A DNA stretch of 64,000 nucleotides from Cyanobacteria bacterium UBA2566 (GTDB lineage: Bacteria; Cyanobacteriota; Cyanobacteriia; Cyanobacteriales; Desertifilaceae): contig DDLS01000046.1 in assembly GCA_002340255.1 (NCBI GenBank), positions 1-64,000 on the forward strand. The letters are read 5' to 3'. Shown here one piece after another: positions 32,906-42,801 of the stretch. The notes under the pieces were generated by a model, which saw only the letters and a list, made by a program, of their open reading frames with translations, was not told the DNA's origin and did no database searches. A program made the translations under genes and the position numbers. How positions within the stretch are numbered: the first letter of the stretch is position 1; every line of letters begins with the position of its first letter.

Positions 32906-35900
32906 TTATCTGCCAGGATAGCGGAAGCCTCGGTTACGAAGTTGTTGCTGGACGTTGGGGCTGGGGGCGTAGCCATATCCCCAGTTTGCATCTTCTACAT
33001 CTTGGATGATATTGGGAGTAACCACAATCACCACTTCTGCACGCTCAGAGTTCTTTTCCGTTCGACGGAACATGCGGCCGATAATGGGTAGGTCTCCAAG
33101 AATGGGTAGTTTAGAAACAGTTTCTCGTTCTTGGTCTTGAATGACTCCAGCAATCAAAAGGGTTTGACCATCGCGCAGACGAATTTTACCCGAACTTAAC
33201 TCTCGTCTCGAAACCAATGCTACTTGTTGTTGCAGTCCATCTATAAGGATATTAAAAGTGCCTGTTGGGGTAGAGATACGAGGATTAATGGTCATGGTAA
33301 TAAAGCCATTATCATCAATTCGATCTACGACAATTGGCATTAATAGACCTACATCTTCAAACTCAGTGTTAACTGTGGTGGTGGTAGTATTGGCATTAAT
33401 AGTCGTTTCTTGTTCCACGTTAACAGGGATGCGGTCTGTGAGGTTAATAGTTGAAGTTTCCCCTTCTTGAATGGTAAGAGTTGGGTCAGTAAGGATCTTA
33501 GCAGTTCCTTCTTCAATATTCGCTTCCAGTTGCGCTAGGAACTGGTTGGGATATTGGAAAACTTGTGGCAGTTGGTAGGTGAGTTGGGCGGCTTGGCCAA
33601 TAATAGCGGGTAAGCCGTTAACCGCTGCTCCGGTGGCAGCAGAAATAAGTTCTCCAGTGGGGTTAGTTAAGGCAGGAATGTTTCCGCCGCCTGGGACAAG
33701 TTGACTCAGTAGTCGGGGAACGCCATTGGCATCAAAGAATTGAGGAGCAATGGCTTGAGTCGCTGAGACTAAATCTTGGCCATTAATTAAGGGTTGAAAT
33801 GTACCATCTAGAATTTGACTTAATAGGCGGGGGGTTCCTGCTGCATCAAAGAATTGAGGGGCAGATGCACCTTGGGTAACTTCGACTAAATCACTTTCTG
33901 GATCGAGAAGAGGTTGAAAGACTCCTCCTCCAATGGTCAGATCGTTAAAGTTTCTGGGAACACCATTCACATCAAAAAACACTGGTGATTGGTCTCCTGC
34001 TAGAGTTAAGTTACCTGAAGCGTCTCGCAACGGTTGTAAGGGGCCATTGGAAACCCCAGGGACATTTAATTCACTCAACAGTCGAGGTGTACCTGTGGAA
34101 TCTAAGAAGAACTGTGCCCCAACACCGGCTGTGACGACATTTCCGTCAGGACTGCGTAAGGGCTGAAATTGCCCTCCACCAATAGTCAAGTCATTAAAGA
34201 GTCTCGGTTGACCTGTGGCATCAAAGAACCGAGGCGCGGGATCTGCTCCGGTTCCAGCAGAAATGAGAGAACCGTTAGGAGTGGTGAGGGCTGGAATTTG
34301 CCCTCCACCAAGTTGCAGCTCACTCAAGAGTCTAGGTTGACCTGTGTTATCAAAAAATCGAGGGGCTTGAGTGCCAGCGGTGGGAGCAGTAACTAGATTA
34401 TTGGTTTGATCGACTAAGGGTTGGAATGCGCCTCCCCCAACGGTGAGTTCGTTCAAACTGCGAGGAATCCCATTACGGTCATAGTACAAGGGTGGTGTTC
34501 CAGAAGCAGGGGATACCTGACGACCAGCAGTACCAGGAATCCCAGGGGCAGATTGGTCAAAGCCGGTGATTCCTGGAGTCGTGGGCGAGCCACCAGGGGC
34601 GAAAACAGAACCGGGTCGGTTTTGCCCTGAGGGGACCAGTTGGCCGGTGGCGGGGTCGCGCACCAGTTGGGTTCCATTGGGGTTGATAAAGGGAGTGTTG
34701 CCCGCAAGGGGGTTGGCGACAACGGGACGACCAAACTGATTAGTGCGGGCTTGATCGGCTGTAGGTGGTCTTAAGCGTCCAAAGTTGGCGATGCCTCGAC
34801 CGCCATTAACCACGAAGAAAGAATCCCCGGAACCAAAGGAAAAACTACTGTTAGAAAATTCTTCAGCATCAAGGTTAATGTCAATGACTTTGACATTGAC
34901 GGAGACTTGACGGCGGCGTAGGTCTTGTTGGGAGAGCAAGCCGGTAGCAATTTCTACTTTGCGAGGGTCACCGACGAGGGTGATGGAGTTGAGACGCTCG
35001 TCGGCAATAATGGATAGGCCGCGCAGTAGGAGGGGACCGTTGGCTTCTTGAACGGTGAAATTTTCAATGCTAGTCGTTGTTTCTTCTGTTTCCCGTCGGT
35101 CTACCCCGTCGCCTTCCACTACGCGCGTGGTGTTGGTAACGACTCGTTGATAGTCGGCTCCTTGGGAAGCGAGTAGGGTGGCGGAGGCTTCAGCTTCAGC
35201 TTGGTTGAGGCGGAGGGTGCGGGTGATGACGGGACTTGATTCGAGAGGCAGGTTTGTACCGACAAAGATGGTGCGGCCAACGCGGTTGGCTTGCAAGCCG
35301 CTCAGTTGCAGGACGCTGTTAAAGACGTTTTGCACGGGTTCATTTTCGATGTCGAGAGAAATAGTTGACCCGGCAATAGATGTGGAGGCTCCGGCTTGAC
35401 CTTCGGGAATTTCACCCCCTCCTGCACCGTCGGTAAAGGCGAGGTTCATGCCGGCTACCCGTGCGAGCAGGGCGAGAACATCGCGCACGGGGGCATCCCG
35501 GAGAACGAGACGGGGGACGTTTTCGGAGGAGCCGAGGTTGATGGTGCGCCCGGATGCGTCGATGGTGGATACGGAGATTTCACCGAGGGGTGGGGCGATC
35601 GCTCTTTGCCGGAAGGGAGGCGCGACACCTGTTCCGGGGGGTAGGCTGGGGATGCCGTTTTGCAAGCTTGGTAGGGGTACATTGTTGTTGGGAGCGCCCT
35701 GGGCAATGGGTTGGGGCGGCGTTTGAGCGACCGGCTGGGGTGCAGGGGGCTGGGGTGCACTGTTGGCGGTGGGTTTAGGGTCGTCTTGCTTGAGGGAGAG
35801 AATGAAGTTAGAGCCGTCTTGGATGCTGATGCGGCCGCTGAGGCTACCTTGGTTACCGGTGACGGTGACGCGAACGCTGTTGCCATCTATGGAGTTGATG

Positions 35901-36187
35901 CGAACGGCGGCAATGCCTGGGGCGGGGTTGGCTTGCATGAATTCGCCGCTGGGAATGTTGAGCTGCATGTTTGAGATGTTGGCAACCCATTCGTTGCCGT
36001 TGGGCACGGCAAATATTTGGGGGCGATCGCCTTCTTTAGTATCTAGGATGACTTCAATTCCGTCATTCTTGGGGTTTAGGGAGACGTTGGTTATTCGGGT
36101 CGGAGCCGCCCAAGCCGAAGTATTGGCTACCATCACGGCGGCTCCACCGAGCAGTACCCCACTTAGTCCAAATTGATACTTTTTCAT
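32906..36187 (-). CDS. pilQ: Type IV pilus secretin PilQ with an internal repeat expansion
   Basis: A 1093-residue outer-membrane secretin that forms the type IV pilus exit pore. In order: signal peptide (VLLGGAAVMVANTSAWA); AMIN domain (about 30-130, peptidoglycan binding); Pro/Gln-rich linker; secretin N0/N1-like segments (LVLRDAPVRDVLALLARVAG and NSITLVGDPRKVEIA); an inserted block of seven repeats (33620-34501); and the secretin domain (LTYQLPQVFQYPNQ, then LRDGQTLLIAGVIQDQ and LPILGDLPIIGRMFR). The ATG at 36187 has the ribosome site AGGAG; an in-frame GTG at 36199 adds only 4 residues. No pilM, pilN or pilO is adjacent. The domain architecture is otherwise standard. Confidence 0.95.
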   Translation of the reverse strand: MKKYQFGLSGVLLGGAAVMVANTSAWAAPTRITNVSLNPKNDGIEVILDTKEGDRPQIFAVPNGNEWVANISNMQLNIPSGEFMQANPAPGIAAVRINSIDGNSVRVTVTGNQGSLSGRISIQDGSNFILSLKQDDPKPTANSAPQPPAPQPVAQTPPQPIAQGAPNNNVPLPSLQNGIPSLPPGTGVAPPFRQRAIAPPLGEISVSTIDASGRTINLGSSENVPRLVLRDAPVRDVLALLARVAGMNLAFTDGAGGGEIPEGQAGASTSIAGSTISLDIENEPVQNVFNSVLQLSGLQANRVGRTIFVGTNLPLESSPVITRTLRLNQAEAEASATLLASQGADYQRVVTNTTRVVEGDGVDRRETEETTTSIENFTVQEANGPLLLRGLSIIADERLNSITLVGDPRKVEIATGLLSQQDLRRRQVSVNVKVIDINLDAEEFSNSSFSFGSGDSFFVVNGGRGIANFGRLRPPTADQARTNQFGRPVVANPLAGNTPFINPNGTQLVRDPATGQLVPSGQNRPGSVFAPGGSPTTPGITGFDQSAPGIPGTAGRQVSPASGTPPLYYDRNGIPRSLNELTVGGGAFQPLVDQTNNLVTAPTAGTQAPRFFDNTGQPRLLSELQLGGGQIPALTTPNGSLISAGTGADPAPRFFDATGQPRLFNDLTIGGGQFQPLRSPDGNVVTAGVGAQFFLDSTGTPRLLSELNVPGVSNGPLQPLRDASGNLTLAGDQSPVFFDVNGVPRNFNDLTIGGGVFQPLLDPESDLVEVTQGASAPQFFDAAGTPRLLSQILDGTFQPLINGQDLVSATQAIAPQFFDANGVPRLLSQLVPGGGNIPALTNPTGELISAATGAAVNGLPAIIGQAAQLTYQLPQVFQYPNQFLAQLEANIEEGTAKILTDPTLTIQEGETSTINLTDRIPVNVEQETTINANTTTTTVNTEFEDVGLLMPIVVDRIDDNGFITMTINPRISTPTGTFNILIDGLQQQVALVSRRELSSGKIRLRDGQTLLIAGVIQDQERETVSKLPILGDLPIIGRMFRRTEKNSERAEVVIVVTPNIIQDVEDANWGYGYAPSPNVQQQLRNRGFRYPGR
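33620..34501 (-). repeat. Seven tandem protein repeats in pilQ
   Basis: About 294 codons consist of seven units of about 42 residues. The consensus runs PxFFDxxGxPRLLxxL, then GGG, a short xxPL or PAL stretch, and a variable ending with LVxAxxG. Two examples are PRFFDNTGQPRLLSEL and PQFFDANGVPRLLSQL. Typical secretins lack this block, so it accounts for much of the extra length. Confidence 0.88.
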
Positions 36188-36460
36188 TGCTCTCCTCACG
36201 CGATCGCTTTAGACACTGAAATTGAAGATAAACTGTATGCAAACCCCGTTTGAATGAGGGTCTGGTTACTTAAGCATAGATTATGGTTACTTATCATTCC
36301 CTAAGTGACCCTCAATCGTCAATAGTGTAAAGCAAATTTGTCAAGTGTGGGGGAATGGGCAGATGAGGGAGTGGGCAGATGAGACAAGAGGTGAATTTTC
36401 TATTCCCTATTGCCCTTATTTATTGGATTACGATATATACCGGACTTATACTATTTTCTT

Positions 36461-37489
36461 ATGATCCCTAAATGTATGCCTGGAAAATCATATCGTCGGT
36501 TGTTTTCGTCCGGTGTGTTGTTAGCGATCGCGGTGGGCTTGATGAGCTGTCGGTCTAATTCAGACTCGACTGAAGATACGCTGGTGCGTTCCGCCCATAG
36601 TAGTTGGGTTGAGGAGAGCTTTCAAACGGAAGTGGTCAATATTGGTTTAGCTAAATTGGGTTACCCCATTGAGAGTCCAAAAACACTAGATTATCCAGCC
36701 ATTTATCTATCTCTGGCAACTCAAGATCTCGATTATAGTGTGGTGTCTTACGATGCGGGTCATGAATCTTTATTTAATCAGGCTAATGGCAATAATGAGT
36801 TAGAGAAAGTTGGCAAAGTGATACCGCCAGGCTCTCAAGGTTATCACATGGATAAAAAAACGGCTGATGAATATGGGATTTCTAATATTGAACAGTTGAA
36901 AGATCCCAAAATTGCCAATCTCTTTGATACGGATGCCAATGGCAAAGCAAACTTAGTTGGATGTAATCCGGGTTGGGTTTGTGAATCGGTGATTAATCAT
37001 CATCTCAAAGTTTATGGACTCGAGGATACGGTAGAACAAGAGCAGGGAAATTATACTTCACTTTTGGCGGATACCATAGATCGTTACGAGCAAGGAAAGC
37101 CTATTTTCTATTACGCTTATAATCCACATTGGATATTTGCTGTTTTGAAACCCGATCGAGAGGTGATGGCTTTAGAAGTTTCTTTCACCTCTTTACCTGA
37201 GCATATGGTAGGGATAATGGAAACGGATACGACGTTTGAGGGAAAAAATTTGGGATGGCCGGCTGTGGGGCAACGTTTTGTGGTAAATCGAAAGTTTGCA
37301 TCTAAAAATTCGAGGGCTAAACGTTGGTTTGAATTGCTGAGTATTCCAGTAGCAGATATGAATGAAGTGAGTTTAAAAATTAAAGAGGGGGCTGATACTC
37401 CAGAAGATATTCGCCGTTTAGCTCAGGAATGGGTGAGTGAGAATCAAGCACAATTTGACGCTTGGTTGGCAGAGGCGAAAGAGGAATAG
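36461..37489 (+). CDS. ProX-like glycine betaine/proline-type binding lipoprotein
   Basis: A 342-residue periplasmic binding protein of the OpuAC/ProX class. A short lipoprotein signal ends at AVGLMSC (lipobox LMSC). The mature part runs VRSAHSSWVEESFQTEVVNIGLAKLGYPI, DYSVVSYDAGHESLF and then EYGISNIEQLKDPKIANLFDTD, FYYAYNPHWIFAVLK, GWPAVGQRFVVN. The aromatic residues (Trp, Tyr and Phe) of the betaine box are plausible. I use the ATG at 36461; the ATG at 36476 would remove 5 residues, and an upstream TTG at 36410 has no support. No ProV or ProW is adjacent, so its ABC partner lies elsewhere. It could support osmoadaptation with the Ktr genes, though this is unproven. Confidence 0.87.
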   Translation: MIPKCMPGKSYRRLFSSGVLLAIAVGLMSCRSNSDSTEDTLVRSAHSSWVEESFQTEVVNIGLAKLGYPIESPKTLDYPAIYLSLATQDLDYSVVSYDAGHESLFNQANGNNELEKVGKVIPPGSQGYHMDKKTADEYGISNIEQLKDPKIANLFDTDANGKANLVGCNPGWVCESVINHHLKVYGLEDTVEQEQGNYTSLLADTIDRYEQGKPIFYYAYNPHWIFAVLKPDREVMALEVSFTSLPEHMVGIMETDTTFEGKNLGWPAVGQRFVVNRKFASKNSRAKRWFELLSIPVADMNEVSLKIKEGADTPEDIRRLAQEWVSENQAQFDAWLAEAKEE

Positions 37490-37817
37490 GGAATGGGAGA
37501 CGCGGGGACACAAAGATAGACTATCCCTCTTCTGTCACTTTCCGAGTTCAATTAATAGGAAATTCGCTAATTATCCGGAAGGATAAAAGGATTTAAATGG
37601 ATTAACGGTGTTTATCAATTTATTAAATCCTCGTAATAAATTAAGAACTCGGAACAACATATAACCACGGAACAATTGACCCGAACAAAAGGGTCGGCTA
37701 AATCAGTAAACGAAAATTTTTCAAGACCCTTTTCCAACCGCCAGAGCGCTCCCACTGTGAGTGGACAGAACAATTCACTTGAGCTTTAGCACGGGTTAAG
37801 GAGAGGGTATTTACTCA
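37490..37817. other. 328-bp intergenic region rich in inverted repeats
   Basis: No gene is visible. Outer arms TCCGAGTTC (37541) and GAACTCGGA (37645) enclose a second pair AGGATTTAA (37588) and TTAAATCCT (37623). A further pair AAAAGGGTC (37687) and GACCCTTTT (37725) follows, and a short hairpin CCACTGTGAGTGG after it. The whole could be a folded RNA or a decayed mobile palindrome. Confidence 0.6.
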
Positions 37818-39881
37818 CTAAGCTCGGGTTTGACATTGCTGTAATTGACGGTGCAATTCCTCCACAGAGGTTGCCGGTTTCTTGCAAGAAAGACCTTGGC
37901 AAACTAAGGCGATCGCTCCTTCGGGTAATTCGGGAACTTTCTGGATCAGAACAGTCGGTAAATATAACCCCCGTAGCTGCTCGAGTTGCCCCTCCACAAT
38001 TCGCACTAGGGTACAATTACGATACCAGTCTAACGCTGCAAACAAGCTAGGACAGGCTTGAGGAGATTTCGATAGAATAGTGCTGAACGCCAGTAAACCT
38101 TGTTCCGCGCGATCGAAATAATCCAAATTTTCAGTTAACAAAAACAAGCGCACTAAATTCGCCATCGCAATGCCGTTGGCTGCGGGAGTTGCATTATCCA
38201 AATAGCTCCGTTCTTGGATAATTAAATCATCACTTTTGACACTGTTATAGTATCCGCCTAATTCTACACTCCAGAGCAATTCATCAAATTCCGCTTGAAT
38301 CTGGATCGCTTTTTCCTGTAGATTGGGCAGTTCTAAACTCGGAGAACACCACAAACTCGCCTGCTGAATATCTAACAGAGCCTTAATCAACAGTGCATAA
38401 TCTTCAGCTTGGGCTAAAACATCGGGTTCCCCCTCATAGTTGAGACGATGATAGCGACCCTTAACCCATTGATTCTCTAGAATAAAATTAGCTCCCTGAA
38501 TAGCTAAATCCAGATAATCGGGACGTTGCCAAACTTTCGCGGCTGCGGCTAACCCAGATAATAGTAAACTATTCCAGGATAAGATCATTTTAGTATCGGT
38601 AACTGGTGGAATTCGTCCGGGCCAAGTTTGTTGTTTTGCTTCCTGATTATTGCGAGCAGGGGGGAATGTGGGGAGGGAGTCGCGATCGCTGCCATAGCGC
38701 AAAGTGAAAAGTTTACTTAATCCAGTTTCTAAGCGATCGGGAAGTTGCCCTTTTTGGGTGCGCTGCAATACAAGCTTACCTTCAAAGTTCCCGGATTCGG
38801 TAATATCAAACTGTTGCTGAAGGTCTTGAAATTCTTCTGGGGTGAGTTGACGCTCTAATATGCCATAGTCCCAGATATAAAAATCCCCTTCTTCCGGTTC
38901 TAAAGCTGTGGATGAGGTGAAATTATCGGCATCTTGAGCCGCCCAAAAATAGCCTTTGGGATCGGTCATTTCGCGCTTTAACCAGGTGACAGTGGTGGCG
39001 ATCGCCCTTTCTATCGCCTTATCCTGTACCCCCGCATCCCACAAATGGGCTAGATATTCCATAATCTGACCATTATCGTAGAGCATCTTTTCAAAGTGGG
39101 GAACCGTCCAAGTCCCATCCACCGTATAGCGATGGAACCCTCCAGCTACCTGATCAAAAATGCCCCCCAGCACCAGGTCATAGCCCCTCTGAGCGCAGCT
39201 TTCCAGGGCATCGTAGGGGGGATCTATCGCGGTGAAACGGGTGGCTCTGAGGGCAGTTTCAGCGTAGGGAATCATGGGAAAATTGGGCCCCATATCCCGT
39301 GCCGTGAGGATACCGACGCTGGTTTGTAAGCCTTGGTGCAAGAGATCTTCGCCCAATTCTCCGGTTGCGGGGATAGTCGCTGCTTGGTGCAGAGCTTCGG
39401 CGATCGCCTGTTTGCGACTGGCTAATTTTTCCCGCTCCCGATCGTAAAACATTCGCAAGGCTTGTAACACTTGTAAAAATCCGGGCCGACCATACCGAGG
39501 TTCCACGGGAAAATAAGTGCCGCCATAAAAGGGAATACGATCGTCTGGAGTAAGGACAATATTTAAAGGCCATCCCCCTTGTCCCGTCATCATTTGCAAC
39601 GCTTGCATATAAATACTATCCACATCGGGACGCTCTTCTCGATCCACTTTAATAGGCAGAAAATTAGCATTCATATATTCAGCAATTTCTGCATTACTAA
39701 AAGCTTCCCCTTCCATCACCGTACACCAATGACAGCTTGAATAGCCAATCGAGAGAAAAATCGGTTTATTGTCTTTTTTTGCCGTTTGGTGTGCTTCATC
39801 ACACCATGGCCACCAGTCTATCGGATTTTCAGCATGTTTGCGGAGGTAGAGACTTCGGGATTGGGCCAAACGATTGGTCAT
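37818..39881 (-). CDS. DUF255 thioredoxin-fold / glycosidase-like protein (YyaL/SSP411 type)
   Basis: A 687-residue protein of the SSP411/YyaL family. An N-terminal thioredoxin-like domain (1-160, with SCHWC giving Cys50 and Cys53) is followed by an alpha/alpha toroid similar to six-hairpin glycosidases (about 200-660; motifs LVLGGIFDQVAGGFHRYTVDG, VPHFEKMLYDNGQ and LDNATPAANGIAMANLVRLF). The function is not established; redox or epimerase-like roles have been proposed for relatives. It is full length and cytoplasmic (no signal peptide). It stands alone, transcribed away from the CHAT gene. Confidence 0.93.
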   Translation of the reverse strand: MTNRLAQSRSLYLRKHAENPIDWWPWCDEAHQTAKKDNKPIFLSIGYSSCHWCTVMEGEAFSNAEIAEYMNANFLPIKVDREERPDVDSIYMQALQMMTGQGGWPLNIVLTPDDRIPFYGGTYFPVEPRYGRPGFLQVLQALRMFYDREREKLASRKQAIAEALHQAATIPATGELGEDLLHQGLQTSVGILTARDMGPNFPMIPYAETALRATRFTAIDPPYDALESCAQRGYDLVLGGIFDQVAGGFHRYTVDGTWTVPHFEKMLYDNGQIMEYLAHLWDAGVQDKAIERAIATTVTWLKREMTDPKGYFWAAQDADNFTSSTALEPEEGDFYIWDYGILERQLTPEEFQDLQQQFDITESGNFEGKLVLQRTQKGQLPDRLETGLSKLFTLRYGSDRDSLPTFPPARNNQEAKQQTWPGRIPPVTDTKMILSWNSLLLSGLAAAAKVWQRPDYLDLAIQGANFILENQWVKGRYHRLNYEGEPDVLAQAEDYALLIKALLDIQQASLWCSPSLELPNLQEKAIQIQAEFDELLWSVELGGYYNSVKSDDLIIQERSYLDNATPAANGIAMANLVRLFLLTENLDYFDRAEQGLLAFSTILSKSPQACPSLFAALDWYRNCTLVRIVEGQLEQLRGLYLPTVLIQKVPELPEGAIALVCQGLSCKKPATSVEELHRQLQQCQTRA

Positions 39882-40063
39882 TGATCTATGATGGGTGAAG
39901 ATAACAATATCTTCTGCATTCTAATACTAATTCTCAGAAACTGTGCAATTCACGATTGACTGACAATTCGCTTAGAGCCAATTGCCTCTTCAGGGTAGCA
40001 TCATCACGGCTGGGAACAACTCAAATTGAGACACAATTTTCTCTTCTAGAGATTCGATAAACT

Positions 40064-42592
40064 ATGATAAAATCTATCCTAACTATTTTATTTTTCAATG
40101 CTCTAACTTTTCTAGCTTCCGTCAGTTGGGCTAATCCGGTGGATCAATTGCGCCCAGTTTATGAAAATATTTTACAAACCTATCCCCAGGAGTTGGAGCA
40201 AGCCCAGCAATTAGGCAACCCGTTGTTTGAATTAAGTGTACTCAATAAAGCAGCTATTGCCTATCAATATTTGGGTCAACTTGAGGAAGCTATACCTCTC
40301 TATAAGCGGGCACTTCGATTAGCCCGTCAATTACAAGATGAAGACCTTGAAGGGAGTATTCTTTGGAGTTTGGCTACTGCCCATAGTCAACTCGGAGATC
40401 CCTATGGTATTGACTTTTTAGAATCCCAGTTGCAAGCAGCCCGCACCCCTTCGGGCCGTAAAGTTATTCTCAAATATTTGAGCTTGGCTTATCTACAAGC
40501 CGTTGATTATGAAAAGGCGATTTTTCTGCGCCAAAATCACCTAGAAATTGTCCGTGAAATTGGCACCCAAACCGAAGAGATTGAAGTTCTAAATGATTTG
40601 GGATTAGCTTACTTTGCTAACCGCAACTATCGTCAAGCTATTGAAATCCAGGAAGAAGCCTTATCTTTAGCTAATTCTATTGGTGAATTTCAGCTTAAAG
40701 GGGATGTTTTGTTTCACCTGAGCATTAGTTACAGTTGGGCCAAACAACAGGAAAAAGCCTTAAAAACACTCGAGGAGCTTTTAGCCTTGGGGGAGGCAAC
40801 GGATAATCTATTCCAAGTGAATCAAGCCTTGAACGGACTGAGTGAATATTATACGATTCAGGAAGACTATGAGCAAGCCATCTCCTTACAAGAAAAACGC
40901 TTAAATACTATTCGGGAACAAGGTAATTTTACAACTGAGTCTTTTGCCCTGCAAGATCTGAGTAGAGTTTACTACTGGTCAGGGAACTTAGAGCAGGCGA
41001 TCGCCCTTCAGACTGAAGCTCTCGATATTCTAGACCAGGGATTTAAACAACGACAACAAGAGTCTCCCAATGCCACTGAATCCTTGGAATTTTCTCGTGT
41101 GGCTTCCCAAGCGATTGGTCAAGAAAAGCTGGGTTTTTTACTCCTGCAATCCCAACAATTAGAAGCCGCAAAATCTAGATTTTATAAAGCGATAGAAGGT
41201 TATGATAGCCAGCGAAAAGTGACGCTATCGAATCTGAGTTTTACCAACTTATCTGAAGATGAATTTAAAATATTTAGCTACGATCAATCTACGGATGTTT
41301 ATCGCCTCTTACAGCAAATTGCAATTGAGCAAAATCAAATCCTTGAAGCCTTAGAGCTTTCGGAAGCGGGTCGGGCTAGAGCCTTGGTTGATTTGTTGGT
41401 GAGTAAATTAGGGACTAATCCCAATTCGATGGAGACTGAACCTCCAAATATAAACCAGATCAAGCAAATTGCTCAACGGGAGAAGACGACTTTAGTCACG
41501 TATACGGTGCAATATGAATACGGACGGTTTTATCAAAGTGGGCCGGGAGAATGGTTGACTTCTCATGCATCAGAAAGAAAAGCAACTCAATTATATGTTT
41601 GGGTAATTTCTCCCCAAGGAAATATTGAATTTCGCCAGGTTCCTCTGAATTTTGATTTAGATCAATTGGTGAAAAATGCACGGGATTTTATTACGTTAAC
41701 GGGGTTATCCCGTCGCCACCTGCCTCCAGGAGAACCCTTGAAAGAATTGCATGAGTATTTGATTGAACCGATTGCTGATTTACTGCCCAACAATCCGCAG
41801 GAGCGCGTAACGTTTATTCCCCAAGACTCGTTGCTTTTAGTACCGTTTCCGGCTCTCCAGGATGGACAGGGAACTTACTTAGTCGAGAAACATACGTTGA
41901 TGACTTCTCCTTCGATTCAAGTGTTAGATTTAACTCGTCAAAATCAACAGCGCAATCAAAATCAAGGCTCTAGCGTTAATCCTCCTTTAGTGGTGGGTAA
42001 TCCCACGATGCCCGAAATTGAGTTAGAAGGGGGTAAAAGTACGCTGCAACTGGAGGATTTACCGGGAGCAGAACTTGAAGCAGAGGCGATCGCCACTTTA
42101 CTCAATACAGAACCGTTAATTGGCGATCGAGCAACTAAAGCTGTGGTAGTCTCTCAAATGGAATCTAGTCCCACGATCCATTTGGCAACCCATGGACTGC
42201 TCAATGATCTAGGAGGATTTTTGAGTTCTTTAGCTCTAGCTCCAACCGCTGGCGATCCCGGTTTTCTCACGGCAAAAGAAATATCTCAACTCTCCCTGAG
42301 AGCAGAATTGGCAGTACTGAGCGCTTGTGATACAGGACGGGGCAACATTAACGGTGATGGTGTAATTGGACTCTCGCGAGCCTTTGTCAGTGCGGGAGCC
42401 GAAGGGGTATTAGTCTCCTTATGGGCAATTCCCGATGAACCCACCGTGACGGTGATGACTAACTTTTATCAACAAATGCAACAAAAACAAGATAAAGCCA
42501 GTGCCCTCCGTGAAGCCATGTTACTGACCCAAAAACAGTTCCCTGAACCTCGGAATTGGGCAGCATTTACCTTGATTGGAGTATCTGAATAA
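40064..42592 (+). CDS. Secreted TPR-CHAT domain protein (caspase-like)
   Basis: An 842-residue protein. A signal peptide (MIKSILTILFFNALTFLASVSWA) suggests export. Residues about 60-400 carry TPR repeats (VLNDLGLAYFANRNYRQAIEI, LQDLSRVYYWSGNLEQAI). The C-terminal CHAT domain (about 480-842) has the caspase-type dyad: His710 (HLATHG) and Cys755 (LSACDTG), with FVSAGAEGVLVSLWAI after it. Both catalytic residues are intact, so it could be a protease. CHAT proteins of this layout are common in multicellular cyanobacteria, where they are linked to defence or cell-death functions, mostly untested. No partner gene is next to it. Confidence 0.9.
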   Translation: MIKSILTILFFNALTFLASVSWANPVDQLRPVYENILQTYPQELEQAQQLGNPLFELSVLNKAAIAYQYLGQLEEAIPLYKRALRLARQLQDEDLEGSILWSLATAHSQLGDPYGIDFLESQLQAARTPSGRKVILKYLSLAYLQAVDYEKAIFLRQNHLEIVREIGTQTEEIEVLNDLGLAYFANRNYRQAIEIQEEALSLANSIGEFQLKGDVLFHLSISYSWAKQQEKALKTLEELLALGEATDNLFQVNQALNGLSEYYTIQEDYEQAISLQEKRLNTIREQGNFTTESFALQDLSRVYYWSGNLEQAIALQTEALDILDQGFKQRQQESPNATESLEFSRVASQAIGQEKLGFLLLQSQQLEAAKSRFYKAIEGYDSQRKVTLSNLSFTNLSEDEFKIFSYDQSTDVYRLLQQIAIEQNQILEALELSEAGRARALVDLLVSKLGTNPNSMETEPPNINQIKQIAQREKTTLVTYTVQYEYGRFYQSGPGEWLTSHASERKATQLYVWVISPQGNIEFRQVPLNFDLDQLVKNARDFITLTGLSRRHLPPGEPLKELHEYLIEPIADLLPNNPQERVTFIPQDSLLLVPFPALQDGQGTYLVEKHTLMTSPSIQVLDLTRQNQQRNQNQGSSVNPPLVVGNPTMPEIELEGGKSTLQLEDLPGAELEAEAIATLLNTEPLIGDRATKAVVVSQMESSPTIHLATHGLLNDLGGFLSSLALAPTAGDPGFLTAKEISQLSLRAELAVLSACDTGRGNINGDGVIGLSRAFVSAGAEGVLVSLWAIPDEPTVTVMTNFYQQMQQKQDKASALREAMLLTQKQFPEPRNWAAFTLIGVSE

Positions 42593-42801
42593 GATCGGAA
42601 TTTTACCCCCATAGATCGTCTTCTGTTGCCAGTATTCTTGAGTGGTTAAAATGACTGAGGTTTCCCAAAATCAGCCTGGGTAGGAAAACTGACTTAAATT
42701 TGATATAACAGAAAGCAAGCGCCAAATTGCACAAACACTTGATTCTATAGGATTCATTTTGAATAGTAAACGTGGCGTAAGCCCCGGACTCCCTGGCTAT
42801 T

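Noticed and set aside
34453..35886. Long open frames of both strands inside pilQ (for example 35455-35886 minus, 34421-34630 plus)
   Set aside because: They lie in or opposite the repeat and linker parts of pilQ, have low-complexity translations rich in Pro/Ser/Arg, and lack ribosome sites or families.
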